This document shows positions 26,901-34,890 of a DNA stretch of 64,000 nt, piece after piece. The position numbers and the translations under genes were made by a program. The DNA is from Nemertoderma westbladi. Lineage: Eukaryota; Xenacoelomorpha; Nemertodermatida; Nemertodermatidae. Position 1 is the stretch's first letter, and the number at the start of each line of letters is the position of its first letter. The notes beneath the pieces were generated by a model. It ran no database searches and was not told the DNA's origin. It saw nothing but the letters and a program-made list of their open reading frames with translations. The stretch is from contig JAUCBJ010009083.1 of the NCBI GenBank assembly GCA_032718475.1, positions 8,860 through 72,859 on the forward strand, in the 5' to 3' direction.

Positions 26901-28011
26901 AGAGTGCAGTGTAGGTGCGGCACATTTCCCGATATTTCTTAATATTATCCCATGACCTCATTCTATAATTATGATGAACAGTTTCCTCCAATATGGAATT
27001 ATATGCATACTTCCACCATCTAGATGCATTGTGTGAAACTGGCACTGATGGACGCCATTTACGATATTTAGAATTGCGCACCATCCGTTCAAGATATTGT
27101 ACAAAGTCCATAAAATGTTGATATTGACGACAACTTAAGGAAATTGAAACATCACAGATATTGAGAGAAATCTGCAGTGTCGGTATTTCCAAGTTATTGG
27201 ATGGCTTCAAATTAATAGTTAATTTGAGATCGAATGTCAAAGGATGGAGTACATAGTTTGACATGTCAGCAGCATGAGCTCCTCCATTTTCAGTATAACT
27301 TCGCAAATCCTCTAATATTCTACAAGTATTAGTAGTTTTACTGAAATGAACTGTGGTCGAATTCCAGTAGCAATACAGCCCCTCAAGGCAGATTGATTTG
27401 TAAACAACATCTACAACTCTTGGAGAATTTTCGTTTCCTATTACTCCATCACTATCTTGAGTTTGAAAACTTAACTGATGCAGTACAATACCGAAACTAA
27501 ATGGAGTTCGGGAACTAAATGTGTCTTCATATCGAATATGGATATTACTAACTTGGACATAAAGATTCTTTGTAATGTGCACCATAAGCTTCTCAGCAAA
27601 TGTATCTCCACTCGCTTTCCCTTCATTGGACTCACGCCGTGCAGTTTTTGCAGCTTCGATTTTTAGTAATTCTGATTGTTTTAATTCATTTTGATAAGCC
27701 TCTTCCTTCTCTTTATTGTATTCAATTGCTGTAGGGGAAACTAAAATATACAGTCCATCCAACTCAGCAATTATCGGCTCCTTGAAGTTCGTTAGACTAA
27801 CCGGGATTTTCAGTGTAAGACTATCAAGATGACCAGTAGTAACACTTATTGGCAGATGTAAGTCATCCAATGCAGAAGCCTTCACATTTAGGTCCTTTAC
27901 AACTAAGCTCCCATCCCAAAAACCATAGTCAACATTTTCAGAATTAACACTTTCAAGAAATTTGGAGAGATATTTGTTCAAGATATCAGTAATTAAAGAT
28001 TCAAATACCAT
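17929..28011 (-). CDS. VPS13A/C-like bridge lipid transfer protein, intronless copy 1 (3360 aa)
   Basis: VPS13 proteins are rod-shaped lipid channels that move bulk phospholipid between organelle membranes at contact sites. The N-terminus (MVFESLITDILNKYL) is a chorein_N domain, about residues 1-115. It continues into the extended groove, with FAEKLMVHITKNLYVQV and HIRYED at about 140-165 and SRWWKYAYNSILEE near 324. The VAB adaptor-binding region spans about 2035-2690. The VPS13_C/ATG2_C glycine-rich helices start near 3045 (GNPFGLIRGIGQGVTDLFYE), and a PH-like end starts near 3210 (RPPRILYQGE). The length fits VPS13A/C (human VPS13A is about 3170 aa). I see no UBA domain, so it is not VPS13D-like. 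The start is firm: an in-frame TGA lies three codons upstream; the stop is TAG. Animal VPS13A/C genes have dozens of introns, yet this frame is open throughout, so a retrocopy origin is inferred. Intactness over 10 kb argues for function. Confidence 0.93.
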   Translation of the reverse strand: MVFESLITDILNKYLSKFLESVNSENVDYGFWDGSLVVKDLNVKASALDDLHLPISVTTGHLDSLTLKIPVSLTNFKEPIIAELDGLYILVSPTAIEYNKEKEEAYQNELKQSELLKIEAAKTARRESNEGKASGDTFAEKLMVHITKNLYVQVSNIHIRYEDTFSSRTPFSFGIVLHQLSFQTQDSDGVIGNENSPRVVDVVYKSICLEGLYCYWNSTTVHFSKTTNTCRILEDLRSYTENGGAHAADMSNYVLHPLTFDLKLTINLKPSNNLEIPTLQISLNICDVSISLSCRQYQHFMDFVQYLERMVRNSKYRKWRPSVPVSHNASRWWKYAYNSILEETVHHNYRMRSWDNIKKYREMCRTYTALYLEKLQSGDVSYKETSIDSYEKLLSVLSITICRIEAEIKYEREQTSKGGVFSWFFGNTSNIIQSRKMDLSEKAQVYQAIGYTEDETVEDLGFPKSYIGYKFDFVLHSIVFRLIDDWHGDSSVSQTVISNQTCSLSYRPSAQAIAATFSVESVIVTGLKIENKIPLIMSKSSTDIANGRSTLITGMIETKPLDGSCDQKIQLNTQSVEVIYDAATVNRIIEMFTPETSLHLEQLQVEILAALRDLQDSTKCGVMNMLQHAKVTDIVIDINPSILIIPENGIYDDGIGSYMVVDMGRLTIVSDVSRRQVIQSKWKALNEKPHDAIFDDLVDTLYDKFNAKLNAVQIFFRKKGDDWHSIRLKTCTYSHLLHQTDFNVDIFQAIDDVGCLPPIKIISKFPCISFNVSDKMLEEIVSITTSIPLPKCPPIHDDGMVLSTFNSSKAGSSCINEVYRSHISGENQTCDYVNLTSHESQNVTMKCEFSIDKLNVKISRYEDDETYKTLIDLEVRSIGLDCTSHDWDSTIDSSIGGIILKNNETGHDRDEVILIDSGFYRNSKTLLNMHYILADRRCPYFQSCYENIEQNIKLNIRQLDLHFHQEVLLNILEFYAKLITKMGDADTTENADGIDEKILLAPLLVHAGDITKGILDKLEATRRRKVDIVALKVEASLDWLYTVFSIDEYEISLFTLSDLSAAVELHGQKMSLNSTLSDIRIYDRSFQATYPQLLSIIGQELFTFHLNIYTPMPQLKGRPPVVDDNFVDMEVYLRTSCLRFVYIHKWVMAMITFLEKFTTAKESIISVYVDATDITASGMQTAYVQTSRIIIDVTVVAPEILIPQKSSSLHCLVANLGKIVAKNEIKSFQTTDISGMQKSKAVVLIDSMDISLSDVKISRVVVNKLLQIQHEVLLLRPIECSLHVNRNLSCSWFNKKPDIEVNEFKLDTVTIDIGQDDMRLILSILNENLNERPAFTSGDKISFASFTSSVGVKHIKQKTRQRRKGKKASKEYHTKQIKVVGTDLAVTNENITPSSSSALLTFMMKSVLICTHDEEINIHEFGMPIIDSVAIQNDFELEKLTSPLIKKQRTLPLHELICTMDSELKTKKLEQIHKYLSKSTKYRSWNVIEKDIGSNTVVRNFHEIVDRLLWAEAGDKSKNFEQRIMLVESSEVRKSPAIVRDSSKAFANLQLGEIAIKVDIKRNSATEISFSFKDINLNDNRHDPKNPTSLFHRSSKENNLNTVVDAKIITMASGDCDINVVINELYICFCIDFIMKLYQLYSLPLIEMEEAMKNGKRRQSNIPEGVPKQAPTTSKRQVHFDPIEDKPLDKKGNVNIVFELKQPEIVLIADYYNTNSYALTLTSDYYGQCVVTSDKVHVQGAVSDFSIQYGPYISEDNETRKEELMDPTSINFVYNQILPNGEKSAEVNFTSGIVINIDSRIIMTLSEIQRSYYKVLDWVVQDPFPPELKDMWIEKEITSNTYWFTKTFVNKTSLDFPNDKAVVTGLNKRIKSSNKPIKENMVIKFNTIVIRLEAFAGTTRVPMIVLHSEVFGELTNWSSDMRFSCKVIANCNIYNEQMCEWEPFIETIEGKRRTRRDLLFEILYEVSSGVVVDEEDSVPEAYKMPEAALNICCEDTIELTLSNTGIHVLGWLLAEYQEAYEGKSNKLLVDSLANRAPFIILNDLGCPIILIIPNILIFRHNSQLSLANLPGGKSVNLPGGKSVMLDLGGAKGSLLNPRGANINHEQYTVSVRIPGYHDVVDIPIGKSSTLYYTTKAENSSETRGLVVEVQASRAMKTVILKSSLQIRNHFPTGFTIFMNNDIREKVKHVGDVEPNATFCVPFDVSEIISALYIKPRPILGKDSYDLSTTPITTDFSRVPGESILCTCPSKNSQEAGLTANISYKVEVVSSVNCESSMIPFRTIHINPVVVLINCMPYHIHYNVSGSKKRNFMPLIPGQKIPLYTAILEMSKLTLHCEDHTGTKHKGVIHLSSKTKKLSTELFSGDFNIGIETIHIGGYIEISVYCPYWIVNKTGLTLEYKISSDNKIISHEPSNRGIVMMSYSAKQLSEEKKLLLRVNGANCSWSSKFSMDAVGSNGAIECKETKGTPLYNIGLEIRMSGFHLSKLLIFSPYFLLLNNCKTPISVSKYWPSSNELQWFTMKPSECSPYWPMGKRAKDLKMTVKALGSKSRTIPFSISNQDYICLKDVNPNIGGIVVNVQVSDCATTVSFSDYTNGAAVALLVNSSSVNLYYTQSGVASNRAELLPQKAILYTWDDPCSKRELECELLKNKIKSDLLSDGFGTLEMDDNLDVFWVSFLDGQQRVLMFTNDLVQVTHARHTNELNHVQIEYSVQLQGIGISLVNHNHMVDISYISITSSHEVWECKKAGCQWKPLTIKQSEIIEKGYQKFLLNTGTARAEKLGEGIIVNFDKMVMGSANIRRSFQCGIGLQYRQAIYSQQLNFKLNRLQIDNQLNDAIFPVVLYPWPLPKSITNTAIPKPFVEMSLVLRPIEYSNFMEIKYFSALVQEFALKLDQVFIKSLISLFDPDEEDELKDYVKAFANDLTYIQGSLHDSSAIQAVKDDVKNFYNYIHLSPIKLHLSLSLQSSLDQSRLRSYNPINLAMDTFLQTVGVTITGVRDLVFKINAFQQEHKFYSQEALQSDVLTHYKSQVIKQVYVLILGLDVLGNPFGLIRGIGQGVTDLFYEPYQGAVQGPAEFVEGVALGFHSLIGHTVGGVTGACSRITGTLGKGVAALSFDDDFRTKRREHRSDKPTDMKGAVKQGAESLGKGLFQGLTGVVTQPIQGACKGGFKGLMMGAGKGVMGLVTRPATGVLDMASSTFEGIKQVADSADIVKRVRPPRILYQGETIKPYSLEEAAGNCILKDVDGGKFATRTYLCHLMLTPDSRQLLLATDSCVLCARKSIMLENWESIWVYEYMDLVGPPSVGSEGIQFVLKTQTKTLSRFWNVGNKSQGKIVPMPLRDAEAIRGKIERAMRILAKVSQ

Positions 28012-28825
28012 AATGTTTCAGATGTATCACTTAACTTACGTTTCAATTAACTTTCATGTACTGTTTTTGATTTCAATAGTCAACTTTACATTAATATCAG
28101 TATAATACTATATACTGACTCGTATTCATTTTCAGGAACAAGTTGAGATAATTTTCATAGAGCCACTGGAATATGGTTGCTACTTTACTGATATAGTTGA
28201 ATAATAAGAAAAGTTAGTTGCAATTTGGTATGTATCAAGACCTACTCTACTATAAAACATATCCTGGAATATACTATAATAGTACAGTAGGCCTACATTT
28301 CACATTTATAGCATATTTTTGTGACAACAAATCCGGATAAGCTAGTGTTTTATTCCATATGGGTGGTTATACTGTATTATGTATTATCAGATAGATAGTT
28401 TTTTTATATTTATTCCACTACCGGTATTCCACATTGCAGAAGAGTCTGTGCTGCTATATGTCAGGGCTGTATCAGTGAGTACCGTAGGCCTACAACCAAG
28501 GCTTACTATATACAAGGCCATGCCATCGAGTTATCTCGTAGGTATTATCGTAAGTATAAAGTACGCCTTGCCTACAACACGACATGAACACCAAAAATAA
28601 ATGTGTTTTTAGTGATTTATTATTATTACTGTCTAATTATGATTTTTCGTCTTTATCATAGTCAGTGGTAAATAATGTAATGTAGATAATGACAATGTCT
28701 AGTATTTCAGCATTTTTACAAGGTAGGCCTACATAGCTAGTGCTTTTATGTTTGTTGTCATTTCGAAATTTGTGTCTTGGACTTGTTGCTGATCACACGA
28801 CCAGACACTTATGTTGCTGCAAGTT
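28012..28825. other. Upstream region of VPS13 copy 1, no gene seen
   Basis: AT-rich DNA with TAGGCCTA motifs. It should hold the minus-strand promoter if the gene is expressed, but I see no convincing TATA or initiator. It does not resemble the corresponding region upstream of copy 2 beyond the last ~15 bases before the ATG (TCTGAA..ATTATGGT in both). Confidence 0.5.
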
Positions 28826-30264
28826 GGTACTTGTGTAGTATGCGTACACCCCCCACCAAATTTTATCTACAGTACTAGTTAGTTTTTGTGAATTTCTTTT
28901 TTTGAACTGTACCAGAACATGTTCTAGCTAATTTATTTTGAAAAAATTAACGTTCTAGAACAAATATTTTTTGTTCTAGAACATTTTGTAGATAAAAGCC
29001 AGGTTTGTATTTAAAAATAATGGGATGGTTATAAAACGTGTACAAAATAAATAAAATATATTTTTTTAATATTATGAAATTTTTCAATTCAATTATATTA
29101 TGATGATAGTTAGTAAGATTTATGGTAGCTAATAAATTTTAATTTATTAATCAATAGACTTCGATAGAAAAATAGCTTCGTATATTCCAGACATTACAAG
29201 TACAGTACAGGCCACCAGAAAAAGCAGATTTCATCCAATGTGATCACATGTGAACACATTTGTTCAAGTCATCTGATTGGCAGGTTATGGCGAGTTATCT
29301 TCTAGATCACACAGCAGGAGGCTAACTTGCTGGGACCGACAAAGGCTTTGTGTGCGGTGCGCCTGTAAGTCTGATATCAGGTAGATGAGAGAGCACCCAG
29401 GGCGTAACATTGCGGACATGGGCTGTATTGGTAGAGAGAGAACTACATACAAGACCACATGGAGGTTCATGGAGTGTATGAGAGTGGATGGAGGAGCCTA
29501 GACCATTGAATAATTAATTTAGTGCAGGGAGATGTCGCGCCATTAGTCTGACACCGAGAGGGCACAGAAGATGCCTTAACATCACTAACTATAGGCCTAC
29601 TAGACACTATTAACCGCACACTATAAAGGTAAACAAAATCCTTATCGCATTTCCAGCTGCAGTGAGTGACAGTTCGCGGCAAACTACTGAGAGTTTCCAG
29701 ATTACTAAGCGTTTCAAAAGTATTCAATTGTATCCTTTGGCGAAAAAATTTTGGTTGTTGCCAATTCAATTATGTTCAATTATGTTCAATTGTCCCGTTC
29801 AACAACATTACATTACACTGGTACACATTTGATAAAATGTGTTCACAATTGTACAAATCTGCGTTTTCTGGTGGCCTGTACTGTAATATAAAACAATATG
29901 ACTAGAATCTCTATTATTTGACTTATTTTTATTTGTTATTGACATAACTGCGATAATTTCCTATTCTATACACTTAAATATAGCTAGCTAATCGAAAATG
30001 TATTAGTTTCAATGTTCTAGAATAATGTTGCCAGAGATTCATTAAAATTCTTAAATGCTGTTGATATAACGAACTCATAAGATTGTAATATAAACCTTGT
30101 TTTTTTCCTAAAAGATGTTATAGAAAAGAATATTTGTTCTAGAACACTATTTTTTTTATAAACAAATAGCTAACAATTTCTAGAACAGTACAAAAAAAGA
30201 AAATTTCAAAAACTAATAAGTACAAAAACTTTGGTGAGGTGTGTACGCATACTGCACCAGTACC
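28826..30264. mobile_element. Non-autonomous element A with TTCTAGAA subterminal repeats
   Basis: The left end GGTACTTGTGTAGTATGCGT and the right end (inverted GGTACTGGTGCAGTATGCGT) match, and about 150 bp inside each end also match in inverted orientation. The shared inner part includes CACCAAA, a TAGTTAGTTTTTG-like block, TTTCTTTTTTTGA and TGTTCTAGAACA palindromes. Flanking bases do not show a target duplication, so exact ends are uncertain. The ends resemble those of 31109-33101 (GGCACTACTACAGTATGTGT), so both may belong to one family. It is interrupted by 29203-29883. No transposase is seen. Confidence 0.65.
29203..29883. mobile_element. Tc1/mariner-type MITE nested in element A
   Basis: The ends are CAGTACAGGCCACCAGAAAA and its exact inverted complement, flanked by TA on both sides (29201-29202 and 29884-29885). 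A TA duplication with CAGT termini is typical of the Tc1/mariner group. At 681 bp and without a transposase frame, it is non-autonomous. Confidence 0.75.
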
Positions 30265-31108
30265 AGATTATTTAAACGCAAATGACATTATTTAAAGTAA
30301 TTATAAAAAAACAATTTGTGGTACTGTACTGTATTTTAAAAACACAATAGCTACGGTACCTTAGAAAAAAGTAAATACCATTTAAAGCACTAGTTACCAC
30401 ACACATTTAAAACATATGCTAGCCAATAGATCAATAGACCAAAACAGGATTTTTTGGTATTATATTAATTTGATTTTTTGGTGGCACTACTATGTTTTCA
30501 AAAACTTCTTCAAAAACTATGCCTTCAAAAAAATTCAAAATAGCTAGTTTTTGTTACCTTATTTTTTAAAAATGTTCTAGAATATATTGTCTATTCATTT
30601 TCTTTATTAATTTTGTTCTAGAACAAATAATTGTTATTCTAGAACAAATAATTGTTGTTCTAGAACAAAATTAATTAATTCAGTTTTTTGTTGTTATCAA
30701 AGCTAGTTTTTCTTAATTAAAAAAAAGAATGTTCTAGAACATATGTGGAGGTGCATATAGAAAGGCGTTATTCGCAGAAACCATGTTTCTGAGAAAAACG
30801 CATTTAACCCTTTCGCGCCTAATTCCAAATTTTATGTGTTCCTCAAAAACCGTCACAATTCCTCAAAATCTGTGGTCAGTTTGTCTGTCAAGACTTAAGA
30901 AAGAATAAAATCTACTAACACATTCTCGCTCTGGGGGTTTTAAGGGTTGGTGATTTCATTTCTAATGTCAGTTTTTACGACTGACCAACTTTAGGCTGTC
31001 TGTGTCTGTTTGTATGACTGTCAGTCTGACAGTCAAAAAATGAGGAAGCATATTATGTAATAAAAACATTCTCCATGGGGGTTTTCCAGGTCGCTGATTT
31101 CATTTCAG

Positions 31109-33101
31109 GGCACTACTACAGTATGTGTACCCATGACCGGGATATTTTTGTAGTAGCTAGTTTTTGCTTCTTTATTTTTTTTAATGTTCTATGTCATATT
31201 AGCTATAGTTTTGAAAAAAAAAAATGTTCTAGAACAAATCTTTTTTGTTCTAGAACATTTTTTTTAAAAATTTATAATTCCTAATAATACACCTTAAAAT
31301 GTTAATCTGTTGCCTGTAAATACTTCAAAATATTATTCTAGAATGTTTTTTAATGTTTACAGAAGTACAGTCCCTATCTCATTCTGAATATCATTTCTCA
31401 AACTGGGTATCATTTCTCAAACCTTTTACTAATGATAGTCAACGGAGAATTTCAGTAGGTAAGACTGGGTAAGAGTTGAGAAATCAGAAAGATGCAGCCA
31501 GCTCAATCTAACTCAAACTAGAGTCTGGCGCCATGGTTTGAGTTTGGTTGACCCCCATGTGCCATACTCAGCATTACTGTTCCTGTACGGGATGGATAAT
31601 TACTTTGGTTGAATGATGCACCACATGGGGAAGGGGCCTCTGTCTGCTGCTTGGGCTCCTGAGTTAATGGGTTGAATTACATAAGCTGGGCAGGCCGGCT
31701 TGCAGTGTGTCTCATAAAAGACATGTCAATCAGACAGTTGCTTTGTGGTCTTTACTAAATGTATGTTGTTAACTAAACCACACTGGCTCGGTCTGTTTGT
31801 AGAGAGAGTTTTAATTCTGGGAATATTGTTAGGGGAAATTGCTGCTCTGTTGTCTTTTTTATGTCAATTGGTGCCTTACAAGACATATCAGTTAAAAAAT
31901 ATAATGGTTAATTAAGAATTATTACTGTAGTACATATGGGACCTCGCACCACCACCACACCTCCCATAAATATGGCCCTGTCTATAATTACAGAGGTTTC
32001 CTCTGGCCCCTTTGCCCGGTATACCCACACCCAGATGTATTGCGAATAATTGTGTTGATGATTGTAATAGAGAATTAAACATTAGTAAAACATTAAAGTT
32101 AAGCATTAGAAACATTCAACACCATTGACAATGTAACTAACAGAGAATTAAACATTAGTAAAACATTAAAGTTAAACATAAACATTAGCGAAATATACGC
32201 GAAATTAAAATAAAGTTATAAAATTGGTTGGTTATATTATATGGTTATATTTTAATGTAAAATAACGTTAAAATGTTATGAGTCATACATACTTAATAAA
32301 TGTAATAAAAAAATTAATAAATCTTCAGTTTAATAATTTAGATATTTTTTTTTATTTTTTTTTTATTCTGAAATTAAAAAATAAATTGAGTCACTGAGTC
32401 TGCAAGTTAATTCTCGCTGTCTACCGGGGTTAATTACAGACAAACAAATCAAGTTAAGGGAATGTTATAGCAGCAGGAGACCATCAAGTACCCGTAGGCA
32501 GAGTATAAACAGAAGCGAGTGGGCCATTAAACACAGACAGCTTGTTGTATGAATGCTACACAGTGCACAGTAGGGGGTTACGTGAGTTTGAGTTGGGTTT
32601 TGAGTAAACCAGACAGGTTTGAGTTAGTAAGAGTGAGGTAAGAGAAAAGGTACCCAGTTTGAGAAACGGTATCTAGAATGAGATAGGGACTGTAGTTTCA
32701 CTTTAACTGTTTTCATTAAATAAAATGCCACGTCACGAAAAAAAGAGCTCTAAAGATCCAAATATTATTGAGATTTCCAAAGAATAGTATAAAAGAAAAG
32801 TATATAATTTTGAAAAAACATTTTTATTTTAATAATAGCTAACTTGGAAAATCACTAGCTAGCCTGATAATATGTATTTTTTAATGTTTATAGATAAATA
32901 AACAATTTATTACACATAATAATAAATTTTTAATAAATTATTTTATATAAAAATGTTCTAGAACAAAAAATATTTGTTCTAGAACATAATTTTTTTACCT
33001 AACAATAGCTAACATGAAATAGAATAGTTCTAAAAAAAAGTAGCAAAAACTAGCTATAGTAAAAAAAATATGGTCATGGGTACACATACTGTAGTAGTGC
33101 C
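31109..33101. mobile_element. 2.0-kb element with perfect 30-bp ends and 9-bp target duplication
   Basis: Bases 31109-31138, beginning GGCACTACTACAGTATGTGT, are the exact inverted complement of 33072-33101. TCATTTCAG is directly repeated on both sides (31100-31108 and 33102-33110), and the flanks read across as one continuous sequence. Subterminal regions carry paired TGTTCTAGAACA palindromes in mirror orientation. 9-bp duplications are seen in Mutator-like and some Merlin elements, but no transposase is present to decide. It contains the 31368-32692 insertion. Confidence 0.85.
31368..32692. mobile_element. Tc1/mariner-type non-autonomous element, innermost of nest
   Basis: The left end CAGTCCCTATCTCATTCT and an inverted right end share about 40 bp with a few mismatches; TTTCTCAAACTGGGTA is part of both. 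TA flanks each side (31366-31367 and 32693-32694). The 1325-bp interior has an AT-rich part with a local duplication (AGAGAATTAAACATTAGT at about 32070 and 32142) and no transposase frame. Confidence 0.75.
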
Positions 33102-33383
33102 TCATTTCAGATGTCAGTTTTTACGACTGACAAACTCTAGGATGTCTGAATGTATGTATGTATGTTTGTCTGTCAGTCTGTCTGTCAAAAAGTAAGGAAG
33201 CATATTATATATACTGTCACAGTGTGTCGTGAGTCGAGCAGGCGTGAAAACTGACATCATAAATGAAATCAGAGACCTGGAAAACCCCTATGCGAATGTT
33301 TTTATTACATAGTATGCTTGACAGACAGACTGACAGACATACATACACGACACAGACATCCTAGAGTTGGTCATTATATGGCT

Positions 33384-33605
33384 GGCAGCACTTTTCGTGC
33401 ACCATATTGGGTGCCAAAAAGTGTAATTCCTCACATCTGGGTAACCCTAAAACATGTTCCATTAGAATCAGCGTCCCAAAAAACCCCAATCTACATGAAA
33501 TTTTTGAAGATCTACTGCTTTTGGCTACCAGCACATTTCGTGCACCATATTGGGTGCCAAAAAGTTCAATTTCCCACATCTGGGTAACCCTAAAACATGT
33601 TCCAT
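33384..33605. repeat. Direct repeat of ~100 bp, two copies
   Basis: Two copies about 143 bp apart share GGCTRSCAGCAC, TTCGTGCACCATATTGGGTG, CCAAAAAGT, CACATCTGGGTAACCCTAAA and ACATGTTCCATT. They lie inside the outer element at 30747-33874. The short overlapping ORFs here are by-products of the repeat. Confidence 0.75.
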
Positions 33606-34084
33606 TGTAATCAGCACCTCAAAAAATCCCATATGGCATTGAATAGCGATCGAATATCGTATCTGCAAAATATGTCGTTATTTTTTTTGTTTGACACCAT
33701 GAAACTGATATTTCACAGAAACCGCACCTGTTTATTTCAAATTTTCGTCACTTTTAAAAATCGAAATACATTACAAAAATATACCATCTGAAAGAGCAAA
33801 AAATTCTCTATCAAATAGGGCAATAAACTCAATTTTGATTTTTTGACGAATAACGCCTTTCTATATGCACCGCCACATTTTTATACTCTATTCATTATTA
33901 TAAAAAGTAATGTTTTAGAATAAACATTTTTTGTTCTAGAACATTTTAAAAGAATTTGTTTTTTGTAGTGTTTTTTATTTGATTTGTGTCATAAAACAAT
34001 TACTAACAACTGCAAATTTTCATTGTAGCTAGTGATTTTAATTAAATATGTGATATGATACAAAGATAACATAGAATAAAAAAT

Positions 34085-34890
34085 TAACAAAATTAACAAA
34101 TTAGCTAGTTTTTTTTTGTTCTTGAACAACAAATGTTTGTTCTAGAACAAAATTTTTATATTAAATGAATAAATAATATGCTCTAGAACATCAGAAAACT
34201 AGCTAGCATAAAAAAATTATTCAAAGATAACATAAAAAAGGCTAGTGTTCCGAATGCAGTCGCATTTGATATTTTGATATTAATTAATGAAATGATGTAC
34301 TTTTTGCATAGTAATATTACAACTGACTTCATTGCAACATTTTAAAAAATATATATTTTGTTCTAGAACATTAGCTAATCGACTAGTTAGTAATTTTTCA
34401 AAACATGTGATTTATTATATTTTTTGAAATTTCTAAAAATGCTGCTATTATTTTGTGTTCTAGAACATTAGTAGATATGTTTTTTTATGGTAGCTAGTGT
34501 TTTTTTTACTAGCTAGTATTTTTTGTAATTATAAAAAAATGTGAAAACATTTATATTTCATGTTTAAACTGTTGAATATATTAATGACTTGAAAAATGAC
34601 TAGCTATATTTTCTAGAACATTATATTTTTTATTTTATATTGTTGTTCTAGAATAGTGTATAATAATTATATTTAGTTCTAGAACTCTACAATGTTGCCA
34701 TGGTAACAATGATTTAGGTTATAAAAATGCGACTGCCTCTGGAACTGTTCCTATAGAAAATTAAAAAGGTTAACAAATTAGCTAGTTTTTTTCTATTTTT
34801 TATTCTAGAACAAAATTTTTATATTAAATGAATAGATATGTTCTAGAACATATTTTCAAAAAACTTTCACAAAAACTAGCTAGTATAAAA
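34085..34890. repeat. Direct repeats flanking a small inverted-repeat element
   Basis: The segment at 34085-34210 (ACAAATTAGCTAGTTTTTTT, TTTTTATATTAAATGAATA, paired TTCTAGAA sites, AACTAGCTAG) recurs at 34762-34890. Between them, GTTCCGAATGCAGTCGCATT at 34247 is matched in inverted form at 34724-34745 (GCGACTGCCTCTGGAAC), which suggests a small MITE of about 500 bp. No clear target duplication is seen. Confidence 0.5.

Larger units (their letters stand above)
30747..33874. mobile_element. Outer element of a three-deep transposon nest
   Basis: The end GGAGGTGCATATAGAAAGGC is matched at the right by an inverted copy with one mismatch (arms of 32 bp at 30743-30774 and 33847-33878, both running through GGCGTTATTCG). 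The flanks ACATATGT and ACATTTTT agree at 6 of 8 bases and may be a decayed target duplication. The interior has short repeats with GTCAGTTTTTACGACTGAC, GTCTGTCAGTCTG and GGAAGCATATTAT, and a duplicated segment at 33384-33480/33527-33605. The 31109-33101 element is inserted in it. No transposase is seen. Confidence 0.65.
28910..34865. repeat. Cluster of TGTTCTAGAACA palindromes
   Basis: More than twenty copies or near-copies of TGTTCTAGAACA or its core TTCTAGAA lie in this interval (for example 28951, 28973, 30139, 30615, 30635, 30657, 30729, 31223, 31246, 32950, 32973, 33936, 34137, 34360, 34457, 34840). Many come in pairs about 20-25 bp apart, such as TGTTCTAGAACA..TTTTTTGTTCTAGAACATTTT. 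They occur in subterminal parts of several transposons, often with TAGCTAGTTTTT. TTCnnGAA is also the core of a heat-shock-factor site; any binding is untested. Confidence 0.8.

Noticed and set aside
28030-28045. A splice-donor-like GTAAGT just upstream of the copy 1 start, as a 5' UTR intron
   Set aside because: No acceptor fits between it and the ATG, and the in-frame TGA and ATG context is shared with copy 2 without that site.
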